Assembly (NCBI RefSeq): GCF_000271665.2
Contig: NZ_CP010978.1
Location: 3,750,501 to 3,814,500 of the forward strand
DNA from: Pelosinus fermentans JBW45
Lineage (GTDB): Bacteria > Bacillota > Negativicutes > DSM-13327
Length of the DNA stretch: 64,000 bases
Direction of reading: 5' to 3'
The stretch's first letter is position 1, and each line of letters opens with the position of its first letter. The notes beneath the pieces were generated by a model. That model saw only the letters and a program-made list of their open reading frames with translations. It was not told where the DNA came from and searched no databases. Shown piece after piece: positions 51,661-60,444 of the stretch. The translations under genes and the position numbers were made by a program.

Positions 51661-53499
51661 GTCGAGTAAGCCAAGGGAATCTCACTCTTAGCTTCTCACG
51701 GAACCGGACTTGAAGGTCTCCCCTCATCCGGCTCTTATCATTCAACTCATTACAACATTCCTATTACGGTATTGCCAGTGTGCAAATAGATCAGGCTCTC
51801 TTTTCTTCACCTCAGCTAGCCACATTTCTGCTTTCTTTCTGTGTCCTCGAAACCTTTTGAATTTACACATTGCCCATTTGACCAATCGCCTATCTACACA
51901 GTCTAATGAATACTTGGTCGCCTGTGGATTGTATTTGCAAAAATAATTAATCCATCCTCTAATGATAGGATTTATCACTCCGGCAATCATATCCGTTTTG
52001 CATCCTGTTTTCTTATGTATCTCCAACGATTTTATCTTCTCTCGAAAAGCCTTATTTGAATTCTTGCTAGCTGATGCTATAAAGTTTACACCTGTACTGC
52101 CATTTTTGTATTTAATGAATACTCCTTTGAATGTGTACCCAAGAAAGTCAAATTCGCTCTTTGAGTAGTCCTTCTTTCTGTCTCCATCTTTACAGTACAC
52201 AATTCTGGTTTTGTTTGGATGCAATTCTAGTAAACAGGCTTGCATCCTTTCATTAAGCGATTTCAAAATCTGTATTGCCTTTTCTTCTGTCCTACAGTGT
52301 ACTACAGCATCATCTGCGTATCGCTCAAACGGTGCTTCCGGGTAGTTTTTCACCATCCATACATCGAATACGTAATGCATAAACATATTCGCCAGAATTG
52401 GACTAATCACCCCACCTTGAGGTGTCCCAGAGGTTCTCTCAATGGTCGTACCATCTTTTAGCTTGAATGGTGCTTTTAGCCATCTTTCCACATACAATCG
52501 TATCCACGGTTCTCTAACATGTCTTTTAACCACTCTCATTAACAGTTCATGGTCTATATTATCAAATAATCCCTTGATATCCAGCTCTAAAACAAAATCA
52601 TACTTCCAACATCTTTTTCTTGCCTGTCCTATCGCATCTATAGCAGATTTGTTAGGTCGATATCCATAGGAGTTTTCGTGAAACATTGGCTCTACCACTG
52701 GCTCTATATACATTTTGGCTACCATCTGTGCTATTCTGTCATGGATTGTGGGTATTCCTAATCTCCTTGTTCCTCCTGCTTTCTTCGGTATTTCTACCGC
52801 AAGCACGGGCGATGGAAAGTAACTACCCGAACTCATCCTATTCCAGATTTTGTACAGATTGTTTTTCAGATGCTTCTCAAACTCTTCAAAGTCCATACCA
52901 TCAATTCCAGCACTTCCTTTGTTAACTTTTACTCGCCTATAGGCTTCTTTGACTACTTTTTTAGGAATATTATATGGTTTGCTCTCTTGCATCAAATCCT
53001 CCTGTTTCCAGTTGTTATCAACTTCAAGCTGAATGATGACACCCCTTTGCTCCATTCCCATTACAGTAACTTCATCGCTACTACGAGTGTCTCCGCCCCT
53101 ATACCACACATCTCTATTTTCAGCCTCACCTTTCTGTGGCTTGCGCTTTTTCGATTTACATTATGGTATAGGTTCCCACGTTTCACAATGGTGCCTGTTA
53201 TATGCTCATGCCACCTTCATACCGTCTGTCAAATAGCCAGCTTTCCAGGTTGCCGCTATTCTTGTCCCCACCCAGTTCTGAAAGGTAGGTTTTGACAGCA
53301 CTCACGCTATCGATACTTCTTCAGCGGTTCACTTTCGTTCATCTTCATATAACTCACATGACTGTTTTGACAGCCTTTTCCCTAGTTGCTCACTACCATG
53401 GCTTTTGACCACAGCAGCATAGGGTTGTTTGGTGGATCTACCTGTATAGTCCCCACCGAAGGACCTTCCTTCATCACCTTTGTGCCTTTCGTGGCACAC
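51661..53499 (-). mobile_element. Group II intron A, inserted after domain V of intron B
   Basis: 5' end GTGTGCCACG (53499), domain V at 51701-51734, 3' end CTTACTCGAC (51661). It encodes an intact RT/maturase. The flanks are GGTTCCG upstream and TGAGGGGG downstream, which together restore the domain V-VI linker of intron B. Confidence 0.85.
51742..52992 (-). CDS. ltrA: Group II intron A reverse transcriptase/maturase
   Basis: A 416-residue intron-encoded protein. RT motifs include GIDGMDFEEFEKHLKNNLYK, GTPQGGVISPILANMFMHY and RYADDAVVHC; the maturase X domain is at about 300-410 (GVINPIIRGWINYFCKYNP). There is no HNH endonuclease domain. ATG 52992 is chosen because AGGAGG lies five bases upstream; a longer frame to 53109 runs over intron RNA. 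It supports splicing and mobility of intron A. Intact and close to the introns C and D proteins. Confidence 0.92.
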   Translation of the reverse strand: MQESKPYNIPKKVVKEAYRRVKVNKGSAGIDGMDFEEFEKHLKNNLYKIWNRMSSGSYFPSPVLAVEIPKKAGGTRRLGIPTIHDRIAQMVAKMYIEPVVEPMFHENSYGYRPNKSAIDAIGQARKRCWKYDFVLELDIKGLFDNIDHELLMRVVKRHVREPWIRLYVERWLKAPFKLKDGTTIERTSGTPQGGVISPILANMFMHYVFDVWMVKNYPEAPFERYADDAVVHCRTEEKAIQILKSLNERMQACLLELHPNKTRIVYCKDGDRKKDYSKSEFDFLGYTFKGVFIKYKNGSTGVNFIASASKNSNKAFREKIKSLEIHKKTGCKTDMIAGVINPIIRGWINYFCKYNPQATKYSLDCVDRRLVKWAMCKFKRFRGHRKKAEMWLAEVKKREPDLFAHWQYRNRNVVMS

Positions 53500-53558
53500 C
53501 GGAACCGGACGAGCCCTATTAAGGCATCCGGCTCTTCATAGCAGCATTTGCCTAACAA

Positions 53559-54108
53559 TTAGCCATATATATTCACATAAATTCTTGCCCTAGCAAGTGG
53601 GAATCGTTCCTCGAGCTTTGCAAACTCTTCCCAAATTAGGCTCTTCTTCTGGCTTCTGCGATTGAGCACTTCAAACAACTTGCGCCGTATGCGGTATCCA
53701 AACGCACCAATTCCGCTGCTGTTGTCGGTCACCCCATAGTAGCGGAAGTGCCCAACCAGCTTGGAATTTATCTGTTTGATTAAGTCTCCTATCTCAGTAT
53801 GCATATTATAATGGAGCCATTCAGCGAAGACTTTTAGTTTTACTTTAAATTTCTTTCTGCTGGTTTTCCTTTTGACGCGGAATTTACCTATCTTGCTTTT
53901 GCTACAGTAGTGCGTGAATCCTAGAAAGTCAAATGTCTCCGGTTTTCCTTCCCCTCGTTTGTTCCGTCTTTCCTCGGCGAAGCGTCCAAATTCGATCTTC
54001 TTCGTTTTCTCCTCTGCGATCTCTAGGTTGAACTTCCCCAATCGATCTTTCAACTTCCCATAGAAAGCTTCAGCATCATCTTGGTGTTGAAAGAAGCAAA
54101 CAAAGCAA
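53559..54108 (-). pseudogene. ltrA: 3' part of intron B RT/maturase
   Basis: This piece continues the RT gene that breaks off at 55973. The joined sequence reads YADD then FVCFFQHQDDAEAFYGKLKD in the normal RT order. It contains the thumb and X domain (GHFRYYGVTDNSSGIGAFGY). The exact 3' splice point of intron C is uncertain by about four bases. Because the upstream part carries a frameshift, the protein is probably not made. Confidence 0.8.
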
Positions 54109-55972
54109 GTAGACCTAGGGAACTTCCCCCTAAGTCTCTCTCAGAACTGTACGTGAACCTCTCAGCTCATACAGCTCCCATTATCCAGCCGTTGGCAGTA
54201 TCCCAAATTTCCAGTGTGCAAACAGTTTTCTATCACGCTTTGCTATTTCTCCAAGCCAATGTTCAGCTCTTTGTCTTGATTTTCGATTCTTGTATTTCTT
54301 GCGAACCCAGTAAACAAGACGTCCATTAATATATCTTAATACTTCATATATCTCTGATTTATAAAAATGCGTGTAGTAATTAATCCATCCCTGTATTTGG
54401 CTATTGAACATATTTGCTATGTCCAATAAGTCCTTATCCGGTTTCAACTGCAACTTCCACTTTCTAACTACTTTTCTTATGGATTTCTTCGCCTTTTCTC
54501 CCATTGCTGGCAGAAAGTTAGTGAAGAACTTTCCACATTTATTCTTTGCATGTCTTGGTCTGAATGTATATCCCAGAAAATCAAAAGAGGTGTATTCATG
54601 ATTTCCTATTCGGTCATCATCTTTACAATATACAATTCTTGTCTTATCCAAATTTAATTCTAATCCAAAACACTCAAATCGTTCCTGTAGTCTGCGTTGC
54701 AAATATTTCGCTTGTTTAAGAGACACACAGTGTGCAATTCCATCATCCGCATATCTTGCCCACGGTATTGCTGGAAACTCTTTCGTCATATAATCATCAA
54801 ATACATAGTGTAAAAATAGATTGGCAAGTACAGGACTGATTACCCCACCTTGTGGCGTTCCTGAAGTTCTTAGAACAATCGTTCCATCCTCCATTTGAAA
54901 CGGTGCTGTCAACCACCTTTGTACATACAGAAGAATCCATTCTTCTTTTGTTTGGTGTTTTACCATTTCTATTAAGTAATCATGTCTGATGTTATCAAAT
55001 AGACCCTTTATATCAAACTCTAAAACCCAGTCTTTTCTCCAACACCTTCTCCTTGTTACTTCTATTGCCTGTATTGCTGATTTATTCGGCCTGTATCCAT
55101 AGGAATCTTCGTAAAATATCGGTTCCACGCATGGCTCAAAGTATAACTTCGCTACCATCTGCGCTATCCTGTCCTCTACGGTTGGTATTCCTAAAATACG
55201 AGTTCCACCATTCTTCTTTGGAATTGCTACTGCCTTTACAGGTTTCGGGAAATAACTTCCTGACGACATTCTATTCCAAATCTTATAGAGATTATTATTT
55301 AGCTTTCTCTCAAAATCCTCAATAGATTGCTCATCCACTCCATAGGTTCCCTTATTTGCTTTCACTCTTTCATAAGCAGTAATTACTGCTCTTTTGGAAA
55401 TACTGTATGGCTTTGTTTCTTGCATAAGTTCCTCCTCCTTTCAAAGTTGACTTATTCTTGAAACTGAATAATTCGGGTTCTTCGCTCCATTCCCATTACA
55501 GAAACTTCATCACTACTACAACCCAATCTGCCCCCATGACTGCATTGGTACTCTTATCTTGCGGTTCTTCCGCTTGATATACTCCCTTAACATCAGCCCG
55601 TGGGTTCCCACGTTCCGTACAGACGCCTGTATTAAGTTCATGCCACCTTTATGCCGCCCACCGTCTAGGCAGTAAACAGGTTTCCCCTAGACTTATCCCA
55701 GATTAACGACTACCCCCTGGTTTTGATGGAATCTCTACGCTATCGACATTTTCGTAAGTGGTTCATTTGTTCATTCATCTCCTTAATACGCACTTGACAG
55801 TTTTATCACTGCCTTTTCCTTAACGCTCAATACCATGGATTTTGGCCACAGCACCTTAAGGTAGTTTGAAACCTCCACCTGTATGGCGATTTCGGTGGAC
55901 CTACCACCATCATCTGTACAGCATGGCTGCCTTCAAGTAGCTACGCTACTTGGACACTCCTTCGTGGCGCAC
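54109..55972 (-). mobile_element. Group II intron C, inserted in the YADD codons of intron B RT
   Basis: 5' end GTGCGCCACGAAGG at 55972, domain V at 54144-54177, 3' end near GGTCTAC at 54109. It lies directly after TATGCTGACGACT, that is within the codon after the catalytic Tyr-Ala-Asp-Asp of intron B RT. It carries its own intact RT gene. Confidence 0.85.
54181..55425 (-). CDS. ltrA: Group II intron C reverse transcriptase/maturase
   Basis: A 414-residue intron-encoded protein of the same lineage as the intron A protein: MQETKPYSISKRAVITAYER at the start, GTPQGGVISPVLANLFLHY, WARYADDGIAHC, and X domain QIQGWINYYTHFYKSEIYEVL. No endonuclease domain. AGGAGGAGG precedes the ATG. Intact. Confidence 0.92.
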   Translation of the reverse strand: MQETKPYSISKRAVITAYERVKANKGTYGVDEQSIEDFERKLNNNLYKIWNRMSSGSYFPKPVKAVAIPKKNGGTRILGIPTVEDRIAQMVAKLYFEPCVEPIFYEDSYGYRPNKSAIQAIEVTRRRCWRKDWVLEFDIKGLFDNIRHDYLIEMVKHQTKEEWILLYVQRWLTAPFQMEDGTIVLRTSGTPQGGVISPVLANLFLHYVFDDYMTKEFPAIPWARYADDGIAHCVSLKQAKYLQRRLQERFECFGLELNLDKTRIVYCKDDDRIGNHEYTSFDFLGYTFRPRHAKNKCGKFFTNFLPAMGEKAKKSIRKVVRKWKLQLKPDKDLLDIANMFNSQIQGWINYYTHFYKSEIYEVLRYINGRLVYWVRKKYKNRKSRQRAEHWLGEIAKRDRKLFAHWKFGILPTAG

Positions 55973-56775
55973 AGTCGTCAGCATACCGTATTAGGTATGC
56001 TTTGCCTCTGCATTCCCGCTTTATCTTCACAGTAAACCACAAGTCCAGTACATAATGCAGGTATACATTCGCCAGTGTCGGTGAGATGACTCCCCCCTGC
56101 GGCGTTCCTGTGTCTGTCTCGTGTTCTACGCCCTCCTCTATGACACCAGCTTTTAAGAAGCGCTGTATCAGTCGCAGTAGATTCGGGTCTTGGATGCGAT
56201 CTTTCAGGAACTTCATCATCCACCCATGGTCGACGTTGTCAAAGAAGCCTTTGATATCTGCATCCACCACATAGCTGACCTTCTTGGTTTCAAGAATTTT
56301 AGCAACTTCCTTTAGCGCGTCGTGGCAACTTCTCCCTGGCCTGAAACCATAGGAGCAGTCGAGAAATTCCGGTTCGTAGATGACAATCAGGATTTCATTA
56401 AGGGCTTTCTGCACCAGTTTGTCCTCATAGGCGGGTATTCCTAGCGGTCGTTTTTTTACCATCAACTTTTGGGATGTAGACTCTCTTTGCGGGTTGCGGC
56501 TTATACGCTTGCCGCTTCATTCTTTCCAGGAGATCAGTAATGTTTTCTTGTAGCTTTTCGCCGTATTCTTCTTTGGTTACAGCGTCAACGCCGACTGCTT
56601 TGTTTGCCGACAAGACACTATGAGCTGCTTTCAGGCTTTCCTCATCAATTGCATGGATAAGGGTTTGCAGTTTGACTCTTGGTCTTTGTTTGGCTAGTTC
56701 GGCTATCCTTGTTAGTTTTGTTTCCAATGTTTCTCTCTGCCTCCAGTGCAGCATTGTTTCCCTTTTCAAGGGCAC
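55973..56775 (-). pseudogene. ltrA: 5' part of intron B RT, frameshifted
   Basis: The N-terminal part (ETMLHWRQRETLETKLTRIA onward) reads into a seven-base homopolymer (56451-56457); with one base fewer the frame would continue VDGKKRPLGIPAYEDKLVQ as in related RTs. The second frame then runs through ADIKGFFDNVDH and GTPQGGVISPTLANVYLHY to RYADD, where intron C begins. Different lineage from the A/C/D proteins. Confidence 0.85.
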
Positions 56776-57228
56776 TGTTATGTTACGCCCTTCCTTCTGC
56801 GGGCATTACCCCACTTCATCAGTACTATGGCGTAATCCGACTCCCTGCCGTCTATTTGACTTCCTCGTCTTCAACTTGTCCGCCATACTCGTTTGGAGGG
56901 CGGCAGGGTCTCCCAAGTTCACACGGAGTAACGATGTGTAGCATGCCAAGACCTACGATCCCGGGGCGCCAGACTTAACTCGCCTTATCGCTAAGCCTAG
57001 TATTGTCTTCTGCTCGTCCCATGCATCGACCATTCCCAAGAGGAATTTCGGGATTCTACATCTTCAGCTTGCGCTTTCGGCCTACTACCTCTCCTACCTA
57101 CGCTTAGACCTGGCGTTACCGCTTCAGTCCCAAGGCTGGATACTGGGTGAATGGCTACTCCTTCCCAGGCGGGATTCTCACCCGCTATACTCCGTGCGCT
57201 TCTTGGCGCACGGGACGGTTCTATCGAG

Positions 57229-57525
57229 TTACACTTTGGAAATTACAGTTTGACTCACACCTGTCACTCTTGCTATTTGCCGCGTTGACACACCGTCTAC
57301 TTCTTTCACTCTTCTTATTATCGCTTCTCGTTTTATTCTTTCCATATTTTGCAATTCAGTAGCCAACTTAACATTTGCATACTTTTGTATCATTTTCTTG
57401 ATGTCTTCATCTGTTATTCTTTTTGCTTCCTTAATTTCAATACAATTATCATCAGCTTGTTCATTCATATACTTTTTAAAACTGGTGATAGATTTTTCAC
57501 GCTCTTCAGCAAAAACGGGGGTCCG
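57229..57525 (-). pseudogene. C-terminal fragment of a second RAYT transposase
   Basis: About 98 codons reading FAEEREKSITSFKKYMNEQA and ending TRQIARVTGVSQTVISKV. This is the C-terminal tail with helix-turn-helix of a REP-associated transposase, cut off upstream by the end of another RAYT element (57526-57539). After its stop a REP-like ACTCGATAGAACCGTCCC leads straight into intron B. Confidence 0.75.
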
Positions 57526-57563
57526 GGGGTCAGGCTTGATTTATTTAAACAATTGACTTATTT

Positions 57564-58433
57564 TTATTTAATTTCCTTACTACCAACCTTAGCTTGCCAA
57601 ATTCTTGTAATATTGGCTGGATCAATCTGTAACAATTTGGCCAATTGCATTTTTGTCATTATACTCCTATTAATCGCTTCATAAATTAATCGTTTCCTAG
57701 CAGCTACCACTTGTCGTATTCGACACTTCCCAATCAATTTTTCTTGATTTACCTCTTCTTCTACAGTAATTTTCGCTACTAGTTGTTCCCACATTAGCTC
57801 TGTTTGCCCTTTTTCCGTTTCCGCTTGCAACCAAGCTTTTTGAGTCTCTTTCTCTTGTTCTTTTTCATCTTTATACTTCGGCCTATCAACAGCAGTTCCC
57901 ACTAAAGCCAAATATTTCGTCATTGCTTCATTAGGCTTAATGCTCAATATATTCAATATGAATTCTACATTTACTAATCCCTGTAATCTGCTAACATATG
58001 CTTGATGACTGCTCCAGCTATAGTTAATTCCCTCCAGAATATTTGCTTTTACTGGATTTTGATGAATATAACAAATAAGAGCCATTATATAACTCTCTTC
58101 CTCACAAATAAATGCCTTGTAGCGTTGTTCAAATACATGTCCACTGTGTTTGTGATGCCAATTGTAATATTGCGTATATCTTTGTTGAATACCTTGCATA
58201 ATTTTTGCTAATGGATCTTTACCTACTTGAAGCAGTAAGTGAACATGATTGTCCATTACAACATATGCGTACAATTTAAAGTCATATCTTTCTTTATAGT
58301 CAGCTAGAATCTTTAAATACTTCGCTTTATCTTCCTCTGACTCAAATACACGGTCTCTATTATTTCCTCTGGCCATTACATGATATATTGCATCTTCATA
58401 GTGTACTCTTGGTTTTCTTGCCAACCATCTCAC
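57564..58433 (-). CDS. REP-associated tyrosine transposase (Y1/RAYT)
   Basis: A 289-residue single-strand transposase of the IS200-like HUH family. The HUH motif is HVHLLLQ (about residues 63-69) and the candidate nucleophile Tyr is in the GHVFEQRYKAF or RYTQYY segment. The C-terminal tail (IMTKMQLAKLLQIDPANITR) is a DNA-binding helix-turn-helix. RAYTs bind REP hairpins; the inverted ends on both sides support this here. Intact, so it may still be active. Confidence 0.92.
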   Translation of the reverse strand: MRWLARKPRVHYEDAIYHVMARGNNRDRVFESEEDKAKYLKILADYKERYDFKLYAYVVMDNHVHLLLQVGKDPLAKIMQGIQQRYTQYYNWHHKHSGHVFEQRYKAFICEEESYIMALICYIHQNPVKANILEGINYSWSSHQAYVSRLQGLVNVEFILNILSIKPNEAMTKYLALVGTAVDRPKYKDEKEQEKETQKAWLQAETEKGQTELMWEQLVAKITVEEEVNQEKLIGKCRIRQVVAARKRLIYEAINRSIMTKMQLAKLLQIDPANITRIWQAKVGSKEIK

Positions 58434-58653
58434 CTGCCAATCTTACTTGATCACAGCTTAGCAAACTATTAAGTATAAGTCAATTCCCTTATAACTCAAG
58501 CCTGACCCCATTTACTCTCTATTGCATCTTCATAGTGTACTCTTGGTTTTCTTGCCAACCATCTCACCTGCCAATCTTACTTGATCACAGCTTAGCAAAC
58601 TATTAAGTATAAGTCAATTCCCTTATAACTCAAGCCTGACCCCATTTACTCTC
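58386..58653. repeat. 134-bp tandem duplication at RAYT start
   Basis: The sequence 58386-58519 is repeated directly as 58520-58653. Each unit contains the first 15 or so codons of the RAYT gene, its upstream region and the REP-like end TCAAGCCTGACCCC. Confidence 0.9.
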
Positions 58654-58954
58654 CTACTTGTGGCTCAAAATAGATTTTGGCAGTCATTTGCGCTACTCGG
58701 TCTGACACCGTGGGAACTCCGAGTATACGTTTTCCTCCATCCTTTTTAGGAATTTCTACCGCTTTAACGGGTGGGGGAAAATAACTACCAGAAGACATTC
58801 GATTCCAAATCTTATAAAGGTTCTTCTTCAGATCTGCCTCAAAATTTTCTAAGCTTTCGCCATCTATTCCAGCCGCTCCCTTGTTCGCTTTGACTCTCTG
58901 AAACGCCTCCAGCACTATGTTTTTGGAGATTTCATATGGCTTTGCTTTGTTCAT
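58646..58954 (-). pseudogene. ltrA: 5' fragment of intron D RT
   Basis: About 102 codons (MNKAKPYEISKNIVLEAFQR to TAKIYFEPQV) closely similar to the start of the intron A and C proteins. AGGGAGG lies upstream of ATG 58954. It is cut by the RAYT element. Confidence 0.88.
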
Positions 58955-59492
58955 TGGTTCCTCCCTTATCGGTTGACCATAGTTCAAAACTGGATAACAC
59001 AGCCCCTTCGCTCCACTTCAATTACAAAGTTTCATCACTACTACAGGCCATTCCGCCCCTGCGCCCCGCATCAGTACTTTCGTCCTTGTGGGTCTTCCAC
59101 TTGGAGTTTTCCCTTAACATCAGGGAACAGGTTCCCACGTTCCTAACCGAAGCCTGTACCACGTTCACGCCGCCTTCATGCCGGCCACCATCTGGACAGT
59201 AAACAGGTTTCCTCCAGATTTATCCCGGGCCAACGACTACCTCCCGGTTTTGATGACGTTCCTACGCTTTCGACACGTTATCAGCAGTTCACTTGTGTTC
59301 GTCTCCATTGGTACATACCTGACGAAGTCTAGCTTCGCCTTTTCCGTAACGCTCACCACCATGGCTTTTGACCACAGCAACTTACGGTGGTTTGGAGCCT
59401 CCACCTGTATAGCGGCTCCGAGGGGCCCACCCTCATCTACGGTCAAGCATGGCACTCGGACTGCTATGCAGTCCTTTGCCTTCGTGGCGCAC
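58654..59492 (-). mobile_element. Group II intron D, 5' fragment
   Basis: 5' end GTGCGCCACGAAGG at 59492, then the ribozyme 5' domains, similar to intron C (shared AGTAAACAGGTTTC block). It ends at the RAYT insertion; no domain V remains. It is inserted after TACGCGGATGACT, the YADD codons of yet another RT fragment. Confidence 0.85.
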
Positions 59493-59616
59493 AGTCATCC
59501 GCGTAGCGGATGACTTGCGGTTTCCAGGTGAGCCACTGCCCTGCTATCTTTTTCTGAGTAGGAAACATCGCTTCAATTTCTGTTTCTAATCCGTGCAAAG
59601 CTACGTTTGCTAGTGA
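59493..59616 (-). pseudogene. ltrA: RT fragment E, interrupted at YADD by intron D
   Basis: The minus strand reads LANVALHGLETEIEAMFPTQ and ends QVIRYADD, which is the segment between the PQGG and YADD motifs of a group II RT of a lineage different from A/C/D. The 5' part is replaced by the RAYT-remnant element. Confidence 0.8.
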
Positions 59617-59619
59617 AAA

Positions 59620-59868
59620 CAAAGGGACAGGGACCCTGTTTCAGGCCTTCCAAATCTTTGTGGATGATAACCCCGTTATGCGTGCTATCTGGCGTATATT
59701 CGTGCCGACAACTTCTTTCATTACTTTCAATATTGCGTCTTGTTTTTCTCTCGGTTCATTGCAAATTTTTACTGCGTCAATTCCAAATTCCTGTCGGATC
59801 ATTTGTCGAAGGTCATCATCACTTACATTAACCTTGATCCTCGGAACTCAATGGAACCGTCCCTTTGA
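59620..59868 (-). mobile_element. RAYT-remnant element, copy 3
   Basis: Same 249-base element as at 50610-50858 (about four differences), with ends AAAGGGACAGGG and CCGTCCCTTT. The transposase C-terminal piece stops at 59641. It lies downstream of the main cdi immunity gene. Confidence 0.85.
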
Positions 59869-59984
59869 GTTTTTGTAGGTGGTAGTTAGAGATACTCTGA
59901 TTCACGAGGTTTGATTTTTAAAAATTATCAATAGGTGATATTATCCATTTGTTGTTCGTTCACTAGAGGGCATACAGGGAACAA

Positions 59985-60030
59985 AGCGAGGTCAACGGAT
60001 TTTTTACGTCCGTTGACCTCTTCTTTTTTT
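59985..60030. terminator. Terminator after cdi immunity gene
   Basis: GAGGTCAACGGA (59988-59999) pairs perfectly with 60009-60020 around a short loop. It shares its stem and loop sequence with the terminator at 50901-50946. Confidence 0.8.
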
Positions 60031-60117
60031 ACACAGATATTTATTCTCGTTCATACCCAATGTCAATTTCAGGGTACAGTTGTGGCACTTCTATAAGATT
60101 ATACTCTATTGTTAAGT

Positions 60118-60438
60118 TTAGAAATCAAATGAATCAGCACATTCAAAATCATTTTCACAAAGCATATTTTTCTCTGAAAGCATCTCCATAAAATATTGTA
60201 TGGTATCTTCTAAAGCCTCTTCAATTGTATTCCCATGCCCAACGCCTGGAAACCCACAACCAGAATCATCTTTCAACAAAAGATTTGTATATCCTGTGTA
60301 TTTCCCTTCAACATCTTCATATATTTTAATTTTGAATTTACTGTATGGAGTTTTATTTAATTCTCCAATTTCAAACTCACCTACACATTTTCTTATATTT
60401 GCTATTCCGTCAATTTTTATTTTTTTCCATAAATCCAT
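60118..60438 (-). CDS. cdiI: Candidate CdiI immunity protein
   Basis: A 106-residue acidic protein with the HicB-like stretch GCGFPGVGHGNTIEEALEDTIQYF in the middle and an acidic tail (ENDFECADSFDF). It begins six bases after the toxin gene stop, the usual layout for CDI immunity genes. Family not certain. Confidence 0.7.
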   Translation of the reverse strand: MDLWKKIKIDGIANIRKCVGEFEIGELNKTPYSKFKIKIYEDVEGKYTGYTNLLLKDDSGCGFPGVGHGNTIEEALEDTIQYFMEMLSEKNMLCENDFECADSFDF

Positions 60439-60444
60439 AATTTA

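Larger units (their letters stand above)
51623..57211 (-). mobile_element. Group II intron B, carrying introns A and C
   Basis: The 5' end is GTGCGCC at 57211-57205 (minus strand) and the 3' end is TTCTACTCGAC at 51623. Domain V is at 53502-53534 (GAGCCGGATGCC... CCGGTTC) and the domain VI piece GAGGGGGGCTGGG... is at 51623-51660. Without the two inner introns it would be about 1.9 kb, a normal size. Intron A splits it just after domain V and intron C splits its RT gene. The upstream exon is the end of a RAYT fragment (ATAGAACCGTCCC); the downstream exon is the orphan toxin. Confidence 0.8.
57526..58653 (-). mobile_element. RAYT transposon with inverted REP-like ends
   Basis: The ends are GGGGTCAGGCTTGA (57526-57539) and its exact complement at 58496-58509; the complement is repeated at 58630-58643 because of a 134-bp tandem duplication. 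The element carries an intact RAYT gene and interrupts the RT gene of intron D at codon 103 or so. Confidence 0.8.

Noticed and set aside
52993-53109. Longer N-terminus for the intron A RT
   Set aside because: It would translate conserved intron RNA sequence; AGGAGG directly precedes ATG 52992.
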